Shown: in pieces, positions 10,842 through 20,698 of the stretch
Numbering within the stretch: position 1 is the first letter of the stretch
How the letters are laid out: each line of letters begins with the position of its first letter
Source: Allomyces macrogynus ATCC 38327
Taxonomy: Eukaryota > Blastocladiomycota > Blastocladiomycetes > Blastocladiales > Blastocladiaceae
Direction of reading: 5' to 3'
NCBI GenBank assembly: GCA_000151295.1
Contig: GG745330.1
Coordinates: forward strand, 1,016,437-1,080,436
Length of the DNA: 64,000 nt
The notes under the pieces: generated by a model
Database searches by the model: none
What the model was told of the DNA's origin: nothing
Seen by the model: only the letters and a program-made list of their open reading frames with translations
Translations under genes and position numbers: made by a program

Positions 10842-12977
10842 TCAAAACAATGCCTTGCGTTTCTGTTTCTTGCGTGCAGGCTCTGAGTCGGACTTGGCCG
10901 GTGCCGGCCTGCTGTCCGCGCCGGCCGGTGGCTGCATCAAAGCACTGCGTGTCTCTGCTGCTAGTGCCGAGCGTTGAAGTGGCGGTGGTGGCATAGCACC
11001 CACCGGGGCCATCGACAGCGCGGTGCCGCTGCTGCTGCTACCGCGAATCTTCGCGACGCCCGGAATGTAAAAACCGGCCTTGACCGGTGTGGGTGCGGGT
11101 GCGGGTGCGGGTGCGGGCGGCGGTGGCGGAGCCGACATCGACGTCGCCGGGTCCGACGGCGGCTCGGGACCCATCAGGTATCGAGACCCCGTCGTCGCGC
11201 TCGGTCCGAGCAGAGGCAAATGCAGCGGCGGTGGCGGTGACGCGGCCGTCGTCGGCGAACTCGGCAAATCGAGGTTCAGTTCAGCAGGTTTCCGAGCGGG
11301 CTGTGCGGTGGGGCCGTCGGACGTTGGGATGTTGAAGAGCGCAAAGAGCGAATGACTCGATGCGTCGTTGAACTGCGACGTGCCGTTGGTCTGCGAGTGG
11401 CTGGGCGCGCCATAGACTTGCGAGTTGGACGTGGGTGGGGCTGGAAGCTGCGACGACGGAGCCGCGGGTTGCGACGACGCCGTGGGTGCGAAAGTGTGTG
11501 GTGCGGCGGGCCTCAACGGTGCCGCCGTGACGCGCGCGGTGCCCGCGAGTGCTTGCGAGAATGAGTTGGCAGTCGACGAAGCGAATCGCGACGTGTACCC
11601 GCCAGTGGCGACCGCTGCCTGGCTCGAGGACATCGGCGCCAGCGGCGGCGGCTGCGTGGACGACTGCGAGTCCCCGAGCTCCAAATCGACCTGTCGTGAC
11701 GGTGGCCTCGACTTTGCTTGCGTGGATGACGGCGGCTTGGGTCGTTGGCGCAACGTTCTGTCAAAATTAGACCAAAACGACGATTCGACGTCCAGGCTGG
11801 TCATGGACTGAGGCCGTGTCGCGTCAGAAGCGGTGGAGAGTCCTGGAAGCGCCGGCGGCGAGCGGGACAAGGGTACTGGTGCTGTGGGCGGGGCGTGCGT
11901 AACGACCGATTTTGTCGCGCCGGCTGCGCCGGTGGTCATCATCGTCGAGTGCAGTGTGGTGGACGAGGTCGTGATCGCCGTTTTTGCGCCCGTCGTTGCT
12001 GTCGAAACAAGCGTGGTCGAAGATTGCACTGTCAAGGTCGAGGCATGGGACGAGCGCCCTAGATGCACCGTTGCTTGGTGCCAGTATCGGCTGGTAAACA
12101 ACGTATTGGACAGCGCAAACGCCGGAAGTTGGGACTCATCGTAGGGCCGCACGGGTTTTGCTGCAGGGCGGGAATGAGAAGCGTCAATCGAATTGTCATG
12201 CGGTTTCCCTGGCGAATTTGAAAAGAGCACGAACCGTGATAGCTCGATAGGTTGGGCACCAAGGCCAAGAGCCGCTCATTGTTGACCTCCTGGCGCTTGA
12301 TCACGTCTTCGGCATGTGCCAGCCGGTGCTCGTAGACTTGGGTCAGGCACAGCAAGGGCATGAGCAGCGCGTTGCCGACGAGAAGGAACGCGTCGTTGTA
12401 CGGTAGCAGGCGCACCGAGAAGCGCCATGAAAAAGACAGTGCGCCGAGGTTGCGCTTGACAATCAGGTCGGCAGTCTAGTGTGCGCGCCCAACGGAGCGA
12501 TGAGGGGCGGGCCGCGGGGGATGGTGGAAATAATGGCGAGTACCGCACCGACCCGTCTCCCCGAACCGTCCACGAAAACGAGCACGCAGGGGCCTCTGCC
12601 GCGTTGACGGCGGCAACCAGCTCGTTGACCAGGTCAGTGTGGTCGAGGTCGAGAAAGGGTGCGCATTCCTGGTGGACAGGTGCAGCAAGATCACGGTGAT
12701 CAGCTCATGAATGGTGATCGCACTGGAGCACGGGCCTTGACTCCATTCCCACCTGGCGGCGCTTGACAAGGCCGTCGCAGGTGAGAGCCTCGGACCAGAC
12801 GCCGCGCGTCAAGTCGATGACATTAATTCGGAGCGCCAGCAACTGACGCGCTTCGTCGTCGCGTATGGAGGCGCCAGCGATGCCGGGGCCAGGCGAGATT
12901 TGGACCATGACATGGCGCTTGGCGTCTTTGTCGAGCGGGCAGGCCGACCACCGGGTGGAGAGCGTTGCGGCGTCCAT
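10842..12977 (-). CDS. NHEJ1: XLF/Cernunnos (NHEJ1) homologue with a very long disordered tail
   Basis: Four exons on the minus strand: 12753-12977, 12549-12668, 12235-12475, 10842-12160, 634 residues. XLF bridges Ku-XRCC4-LIG4 filaments in non-homologous end joining. The head domain has INVIDLTRGVWSEAL (XLF: lytic core with a conserved W), then DLDHTDLVNELVAAVN and LGALSFSWRFSVRLLP. It leads into a coiled coil, LCLTQVYEHRLAHAEDVIKR, aligning with the XLF stalk. The last exon is about 440 residues of Ser/Thr/Pro/Ala-rich disorder, and the protein ends KKQKRKALF. That matches the extreme C-terminal Ku-binding motif of XLF (basic cluster followed by LF). The start ATG at 12977 is chosen because it precedes the first homologous block. 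Human XLF has 299 residues, so this tail is unusually long. Divergent from LRRC40. Confidence 0.85.
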
Positions 12978-13283
12978 GCAGATGCTGTTGCTGCAGCGGT
13001 TGCTTGCTGTTGCGGGCGCGGGGCGGCCTTTCGCTGTCGTCGGTGTCGCCGTCGAGTTTGCTCGAAGGCGGGGACTGGGCAGAGGGGAGCAATGCGGTGA
13101 GGAGTGCGGTGCGGTAGGATCGCCTGCCACGCATGTCACTCAACAGCTCGCTGCGTCCACCGCAACCCGACCGCAACCACCGCTCTGGTCGGCTCCTGCA
13201 TGCGTTGACTTAGGCCATTTTTTCGACGATCCTGTCGACTCTGCTGCCAGCTCTGGTCGCTGCAGCCACCGGCACTCGGCACG
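12978..13283. promoter_or_regulatory. Bidirectional promoter region NHEJ1/LRRC40
   Basis: About 306 bp separate the two divergent start codons. Open frames here are GC-driven shadows. No TATA element is obvious. Confidence 0.5.
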
Positions 13284-15491
13284 ATGATGCGCAACTCGCG
13301 AGTTCCCCACCGTTCCTCCGTGCCGACTCGCACGGCCGCGCCGCGCCGTCCGGGCGTGGGCGTCAGTGCTGCGTTCTTCGGTACTGACAATGGCGATGAC
13401 GTGACGCACGGCACTCCGCTCGCGCCCAAGGTTCTGCAGCGTCTGCTTCGTTCGGCACGCCAGGATGGTCGCCTCAACCTGTCCAATAAGGCCATTAAGG
13501 GCCAGATTCCCGACGCTGTTTGGCACATTTACGACCCGCCTGAGACGGCGCACGCGTCGATTGACACGCAGGACGCGTGGTGGGAGGCCGTCGACCTGAC
13601 GCGATTGGTGCGTGCGTCTTCCTCGCCGTGGTGCACGTAGTTTGGTCATTGTTGGCACCAATCTCATCGCCTTGGCACGATCGAAAGTAGATTGTCGCCG
13701 ACAATGAAATCACGACCATCGATGAGCAGATTGGACAGTTTGGCGGTCTCGAAGTCGTTGATGTACGCTTGCCCGTCGCCCGTGCTCTTCTCCCTTCAAA
13801 TATCAACCTGCTCTGACCTATACCCACCCGATACAGATTCACAACAACAAGGTCCAGTCGCTCCCGAGCTCGATGAACGGCCTCGCCAACATCACGACCC
13901 TCAACCTGGCCCAGAACCTGTTTGCGGCCGTGCCCGACTGCATCGCGCACATGATGCGTCTCAAGTCGCTGCACCTGCAGGGCAACCAGCTCAAGACGAT
14001 CCCGCCGTTTGTCGCGCAACTGCCGCTCACGCACCTCGACCTGTCGTCCAACCACCTGACCGACTTGCCCGACATGTCGCGGCTCGAAGGCCTCGCCAAG
14101 CTGCTCCTGTCCAAGAACCAGCTGCGCGCATTGCCGCGTCTGCCACGCACGATGCGCGAGCTCGAGGTTGCCGAGAACCAGCTGGTCAGTCTTGCCGGCG
14201 ACGATCCCATCGAGTACCCGTTCCTCGAGCGGCTCGACGCCCGCCAGAACCGACTTGTGGGCGAGCTGGGGCCTGGGCTCGTTGCGCCCAACCTCAAGGA
14301 GCTCTACCTGTCGTTCAACGCGCTGACCAACGTCGACGCGCTGCTGGCACCGGCCAAGCGGCTGGTGATTGTCGATCTGCGCGACAACAAGTTTGACGAC
14401 CTGCCCATGGCCCTCGTCGAACTGCCAGATACGCTCAAGCGGCTCGACGTGCAAAACAACAACCTACGCGCGTTGCCGCCGCTGCTCGGCCGCACACCGC
14501 TCACGTCACTGCTGCTCGAGGGCAACATGATTCGTGGATTGCCGCGCAATACCACCACGGTGGCACTGCTCAAGTGGTTGCGCGACAAGATTGGTTCGTT
14601 GCGACCCAGCTTTCTCCTGGTCCCATGGCAGTGATTCCTAACGATGCTCTTGGTAATGGAGTCGTTGACGCGGTCGAGGCGCGCGTGCAGCAAACTCAGT
14701 CCTCGGCGCACTCGTCGCGCACGTCCTCACCCGCGCCGTCACCTCGCTCGCCACGAGTTGCTCCGCGGTCGTTGCACACCAGCAGCAGCAGTTTCTCATC
14801 ACCCGCCGTGCCACGCCGTGCCGACCCCTCACCTGCCGCCACGCCCGCGCGCCGCACCGCATCTCGCCACATTGACCCCGTCGACGCTACCCCGCAGCAT
14901 GAACCGGCGCAGCCGGCGACGCCCGAAGACGTCCACCCGGCGGTCGCCGACTCGACGGCCAAGGCGCGCGTGCTTGACCTGTCGCGCAAGCAGCTCGGCG
15001 TGCTCCCGGTGCTTCTCGACATGCCGGTCCTCGTCGAGCTGACGCTGAGCCACAATGCGCTCACAAGTTTGCCCGACACGATTGCGCTGCCCGCGTCGCT
15101 CGAAATGCTTGATCTGTCGCACAACCAATTGTCCGCGTTGCCCGCGACGTGGACCTTGTCCGAGCCCGGCACGAGGCTGCACACGCTCAACATGGCATTC
15201 AACCGGCTGCACGAGTTCCGCGTGGACCTCGCGCCGCTCGCGCACTTGGCCGTGCTCATTCTCTGCAATAACCAGATCCGGACCGTGCACTTGCCCGCGG
15301 CGTCGGTGCCGAAATTGACGCACTTGGACTTGTCGAATAATGCCATGCCACGGCTCGATCCGGAGTTGGCGCGGCCCGCCAACTTGAAGGTGTTCAAGGT
15401 TGATGGCAACACGTTCCGCGTGCCGCGGTACGACGTGTTGCGGCTCGGGTCCGACGCCGTGCTGCAGTGGTGCCGGTCGCGGTTGCAGTGA
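13284..15491 (+). CDS. LRRC40: Leucine-rich repeat protein, LRRC40 orthologue
   Basis: Four exons: 13284-13607, 13691-13762, 13837-14593, 14662-15491, 660 residues (human LRRC40 has 602). After a basic leader comes LLRSARQDGRLNLSNKAI and WWEAVDLTRL, the LRRC40 N-terminal signature. About ten LRRs of LxxLxLxxN(x)L type follow, then a low-complexity Ser/Pro linker of about 110 residues, a second LRR block, and the ending GNTFRVPRYDVLR, matching the LRRC40 C-terminus. The last intron could end at 14631 or 14661, both in frame. I prefer 14661 because it gives a 68-bp intron with a CTAAC branch-like site at 14638-14642. LRRC40 has no settled molecular function; the repeats imply a protein-binding scaffold. 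Confidence 0.88.
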
Positions 15492-15868
15492 GGACGGAAA
15501 TAGAGTCCACGATTTGTCGAGTGAGCCATGCAGGAGATGGTTTTTGGAAATCGTTTGCGTCCGTTTGCTTTGGTTCTGTCCAATCGAAGTCCATTTTGTC
15601 GTTGCAGCTTGGCGTTTGGCGGCTCTCTCTGGCAACACACTGGCTCAGAGTCATCACCCATTCACTCCAGTGTGGCCGGCGGTGCGCGCGCACAACAGAA
15701 TCGGAATTTGTTATCGGAAAGGACCGCAATACCAAAGGGACACGAGAACCAAAAGACAAAGCAAAGAAACTTCCCACCCTCAATGACCGACCACGTCGCC
15801 AACCTCTGTGGACCCCGCGCGCACGCGCGCCGCGTCTACCCGCACCCTTGCAGGAACTGCGCACCTGC
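15492..15868. other. Convergent intergenic region, LRRC40 / OSBP-related gene
   Basis: About 375 bp between two stops, with T-rich and AG-rich stretches consistent with opposing 3' UTRs. Nothing else is seen. Confidence 0.5.
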
Positions 15869-17409
15869 CTAGATCCGCGACGGCGGCGGGTTGTTGAAGA
15901 TGAAATCCTCCAACTGCGCCCGTCGCTTTTGCGGGTCGTCAGCGAGCGAGCTACAAACGACCCGAGTGTTAGTGCCGATCCGCAAAGAATCAAAAACCAA
16001 CCTGAAGGCGCCGTACTCGATGAGCCGGAACTCAAACTCCTCTGGGTCGTCGCCGACCTGCTGGAAGAAGCGCGGTTCCCAGGTTTCGCCGCGGCGCTCG
16101 CGGTCGAGGCGCTGGGCGCGCTGCGCGTCTTCGATCTTGGTCTTTTCCTCGGTCGCCGTGTCGAGGTCGCGCGCCTGGATCGCGGCCGTGACCTTGGACC
16201 ACAGCCGCCGCGACTCGTACGGCTCCTGGTCGGCTTCGGGCGCCACGATTTTCGGGTGAATGTTTTCCTCGTGCGCGTTGAAGAACTCGGTCGGGTCGGC
16301 GTAGCTCTGGAGAGAGGGTCGTTGATGTGAGCAGATGAATTCGGGAATAGCATCGAAGAGAGTAAGGGAGGATATAAACGCACCTTGGCCGGCTTGATGA
16401 AACTCACGTCGGACCACTTGCCGCTCAGCTCGTAGAGCGTCTCCTTTTTGGACATGCGCTTGATCTTGCCCGAAATGGCATTGTAGGTGCCCGAAAAGTA
16501 GCCCTAATGTCAAGGAATCATTTCAGGAAGGAATTAGTATTCGCGGTTCTCCAGCAAATGCTGTGTGGCGCAACACCAATCACCAAAAAGAGCTATCCGT
16601 ACCTTGACCTTGAACTCCATCTCGCACACCAGGTCGGTCTTCGGGCACTTGATGACAATACTGTCCCCGAGCTCGAGGATCATGGTCCCAAACAGCAGCC
16701 CGCGTGCGTAGACGTTGGGCAAGTTGAGCGTGTAGACTTCGTCCAAGTTGGTGAAGCAAATGCGCGTTTCGCCCGTCATGAGCGTCGCCGCCGAGTTGCC
16801 GAGAAACTTGGATTTGGGCTTGACCTCGCCCTCGACGAGCAAGTGGTTTTCGGGCGAGCTGAAAAAATAGGTCGAGACGGGCGGGTGGTGCGACGTTTGC
16901 TCGGCAACGTAGTAGCCCGTCGTGCCGTCCGCGTACTGGTACCGGCACCGGAACACTTCGCCGAGCACCGAGTTATAAGGCTTTTTCACGCCGCGCGGGC
17001 GAATGTGCCAGCCGGAAACGTAGTACCGGACCACGTCGAGAAAGCGCTCTACGGGGTCGGTCTTGCGCGACGTGCTGGCGCGAGGGAACGCGTCAGATCA
17101 TTGTGCAGCGAGTCAAGGTGCGGGTCGCGGAAGCCGAAGGCGAGCATACTGTGCGCCGCACTGAGCGACACGAGCAGTAAAAACGTACGCCATGATCAGG
17201 TCGGGATGACACATAAAGTCGGTGATGCGCTCGAGCATGCTGCGCGGCTCGAGCACAAACGTGGGCAGCGTGACGCGGTGCAGGTCGGTGCCCTTGGTCA
17301 GTTGCGAAATGATGCCGCGGATAATCGACCGAGGCTCATCGTCGAGCACTTCTTTCTGGTCCTCGTCGACGATCGAAAAGTCGTCGCCGTTGGGCGATTG
17401 CTCGGACAT
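15869..17409 (-). CDS. Oxysterol-binding protein-related lipid transfer protein, short Osh type
   Basis: Five exons on the minus strand: 17189-17409, 16603-17074, 16384-16503, 16002-16306, 15869-15950; all phases close at 399 residues. The ORD barrel is almost the whole protein, as in yeast Osh6/Osh7. Landmarks are LPTFVLEPRSMLERI (lid and pocket start), GWHIRPRGVKKPYNSVLGE, the family signature EQTSHHPP, and the late WEPRFF block. Osh proteins exchange a sterol or phosphatidylserine for PI4P between membranes. The two histidines of SHHPP that hold the PI4P phosphate, and the lysine of VKKPYN, are present. There is no PH domain, ankyrin repeat or FFAT motif, so targeting must come from elsewhere. 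The ligand cannot be told from sequence alone. Confidence 0.9.
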
Positions 17410-18105
17410 GATGGCGGCTGCGGGTTGGTTGAGGGTCGGGCGAGGGATCGAGCGGGACAATACTGCAGGCAGCGCAGGGTCTTGCTGCCGCGTCAACGGG
17501 AGCAGCGCGCGAGCACGGCGGGGGATTCAGTTAAAGCCGAGGTGTGGGTCGGCGCGGCGGATCGCAGCGAAGACGCGTTGTGGTTGTTGGACGGTATCGG
17601 TTCGTATCGCGGGCCTGGGCGGCACCGTCCAAAGTCACGTCGTCGGGGGCGCTGCAGCACGTTGCGGGTCGACTGCAGCAAGTAGCGCGGTTGCTGGCGG
17701 TGCGGGCGGTCCAGCAACGGCGTCGCGCTGAGGGTGTGGGGGCAGGCCGACTCGAGGACGCGGCTGGCTTGCCCAAGAGTGCGACGTAATTTTCGTTTGC
17801 TTGCTGTCGCGCCTTGTCGGGCGTTCGCGACCCCGCCAAAAGTTCGCCTGCCCCATCCTGCGGCGTGATCGCTTTATTTGTGTTATTATTGTTATCAAGA
17901 TTACTTCACATTGGTCCTTGCCCGTCGTTGCCGGAGACACTTCTTGTTCTCCTTCCTCAGCGCGTCGCTCTCGAGGGTCAGTAATGTGCAGTTGGTCCAG
18001 CTGGTCCAGCTGTGAGGCCGATGCAGCTCGCTTGCATCGGGACAACAAAGCAGAGAGATTTGGTAGGTCAAATGTAAATAGATTCCCCCTCGCTCCAACG
18101 TCCCG
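17410..18105. other. Intergenic region upstream of the OSBP-related gene
   Basis: About 700 bp between tandem minus-strand genes, containing the promoter and 5' UTR of the OSBP-related gene and the 3' UTR of the TBL1-like gene. The part at about 17860-17910 is AT-rich. No gene is supported. Confidence 0.5.
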
Positions 18106-20358
18106 TCATGATGGCGGTAGTGCCGCACCGCCCGCTCCTGCCGCGGCCGGCGACGAAATGGGCAAAATGGCCAGACGCGACGTGCCAAAGCACACGGCGA
18201 GCCGGTCGCCGCTCCGGTTATACCGCAAGTCCAAAATGTCGCCGTGCCCGTAAAACGTCTTGACCAGGTGGCCGTTGCTGGTCCACACGTACAGGTACTG
18301 GTCGTCGGACCCGCACGCCAAGTACCGGCCGTCAGGGCTACAGAAGCGGGTCGGGAGTCAGTCGGCATCAAGCTCAATGCCATCAAGCAGATGTGTCGGC
18401 TGAATCTCAGCACCATCGTACCTGTACGTCAAGACACAATGGTTGAGCACGTAGCGGCTCATCGTGTAGATGCAGTTGCCCGTCGTGGCATCCCACACGC
18501 GAATCGTCGAATCGAGACTGACCCTGGAGTCAAAAGGCACCGTCCGTCAGTTTCCAAGCATCGAACTGATCCAACCCCATAGGCTTGCCGATAACGTACG
18601 ACGCAAGCTGTGGCACGTTTCCTGGCGGTTTTGGGTTCCAATCAATCGTGAGCACCGGTCGTTCGTGGCCGCACAGCACCACGACCGGCTCGGCGCGGTC
18701 GCGAGTCCAGATCCGAATCGTTGCGTCGTCCGAGCACGTCGCGAGCCACCTCTTGTAAGGGTCCCACTTGACGTCGTTCACATCCTTGGTGTGGCCCGAG
18801 AGCACCGTTTGAGTGCCCTTGACCACGTCCATGAGCCGCACCGTCGCGTCAACCGACCCGGACGCGAGCGTCGTCGCATCGTACCAGTCGAACGCCATGA
18901 TCGCTATTGAGGCGAAGCAAACCATCAGTTCCGTGGGTCAAATATCAGATTTTGGGGGAAAACAAGGGGAAACGAACACGGACACTGCGTGTGCGCCGAC
19001 GACGAATAGCTCTCCACATTGTCGTCTATGTCCCAGATAATGATGGTGCCGCTCGCCGACCCACTGGCTAGCAGTTTTGATGCCGGGTTGAACGATAGGA
19101 CGAGGACTGGATTGTGCGGGAGCTCGCCGATGCCGTGTGGTGGGTGCGCAAAAGACAGCACTGGCTCGCCCTTTTTCGTGAAGACGCGCACTTTGGCGTC
19201 CTTGGTGCCCGTGGCCAAATACTCGCCGTTGGGGCTCCACGCGATGCACGTCACCTCGTTGTTGGGTTCGTCGGACTCGTGCGCAATGAGCGTTGCGTCC
19301 GAGAGGGCGCCATTGTCGGACGGCACGTTCCAGAGACCAACGACCGACCCGAGCGACCTGGAAATCGACATGGCCTTTTCAGTCAGATTCCGAGACGCAT
19401 GCCCGAGCCTGTACGACGATTCAAGACGGACCCCGAGGCAAGTAAATGGTCGTCGACCGGGTTCCACGCGCTCACGTAGTACCGCTCGTTGGAGCTCTGC
19501 AGCGTAATCACCGGGTCGGTGCTGGTCGTGATCGCGTCGGTCGTGCCGTTGGCTTGTACTTGCACAATCACGTCGTCTGCAGTCGCACCATCATGTCAGC
19601 CGCCTGTCCCACCCAAATTCAAGGAGAGGTGACAACGAACACACCTAGCGTCGTCTGGTTCGGCCCGTCCACGTCCATCATATCCCCTTGGTCCTCGGAC
19701 TGCGGATCCGCCGCGTTCTTTATCCGTCCTCGGCCTTTCCGCTGCGCCTTGGCGCCACGCGCCTTCTTGCCCGTCGCGCCATCGGCCCCCGGCGTCGCCT
19801 CGCGGCCGGCCTCGACCGCCGCCGCTGCGGCCGCCGCTTTACTCCTTGCGCGTTTGGTCGCCTCGGACGGAATAATGCAATTGTGCGGATGGAGCAGTGA
19901 GAGAGCCGCCTCGCAGTCGCGCTCGGACCCGTCCTAATCGTGCAACGGGCGGGGCAGGGTGAGCACAAACGTCGCGCAGCAACGTCCGGACTGGCAAACG
20001 AGACGGCCGTACGTCGTCCATGTGCATTTCCACCTGGATCACCTGCAGCGCCTTGTGCAGCAGCGTGATGAGCTGGCCCGGGCGCACTTCGAGCGCGCGG
20101 TACTCGTCGAGCTTGTGCACGATTTGCGATTCATTCTCGAAGGCGAAGACCGAGTGGCGAAATCCTGCAGGCAGGTGGGGCCGCGGATCCGGTCAGTCGT
20201 GGTCGCGGCGAGGGCGGGTGCGCGCGGTCGCGCGCGTGGATGGGACCGGGGTCGGGGTCGGTCGAGTGTTGGAGTACTGGAGACTTGCCTGATTCGAGTA
20301 GGTAGCGGTAGACGAGGTAGTTGACCTCCTCGGCCGAAATGGATATCGGCGGGTACAT
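18106..20358 (-). CDS. TBL1: TBL1/Sif2-like LisH-WD40 corepressor subunit
   Basis: Eight exons on the minus strand: 20289-20358, 20013-20164, 19645-19933, 19432-19576, 18984-19357, 18600-18903, 18422-18523, 18106-18337; 555 residues. It opens MYPPISISAEEVNYLVYRYL then ESGFRHSVFAFENES, the LisH and F-box-like start of TBL1. A basic linker (about residues 95-165) precedes a WD40 propeller with blades such as SAWNPVDDHLLASGS, CIAWSPNGEYLATGT, VKWDPYKRWLATCSDDATIR and SPDGRYLACGS. TBL1/Sif2 proteins tetramerise through LisH and sit in histone deacetylase corepressor complexes (SMRT/NCoR; Set3C in yeast). Intron 1 appears to be GC-AG (donor GCAAGT at 20283-20288). Family assignment is strong; complex membership is inferred. 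Confidence 0.88.
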
Positions 20359-20698
20359 GGCGTTGCCGCGAGTTGCAGTTGGTGCTGGTGAGTGAATGGT
20401 CGTGCTGCGAGTCGAGTGTCGAATGGTCGTGGCCAGCGTTGGGACTTGGACTTGGCTGCTGGCTGGCGCGAAACCTGTGCTGGGATACATGTCACGAGCA
20501 CGTGATCTCGGCGTTGACGGACGCGGTTGCTCGAGTTTTGGATGCAAAAGCGTGGGACGCGACACAGACGTCGACGACGTGGTCGCTGCAAGCGGGCCTG
20601 GAGAGCGACGACCCAACTGAAGACGAGCACTCCAGCAAAAAAGACCAGGACGGGTTCTTGACAACAATATTACTGCACGGACGCGCCGACACTCTCGC
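20359..20698. other. Intergenic region, TBL1-like promoter side
   Basis: About 340 bp between the TBL1-like start and the upstream gene's stop on the same strand. No separate gene or clear element is seen. Confidence 0.45.
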
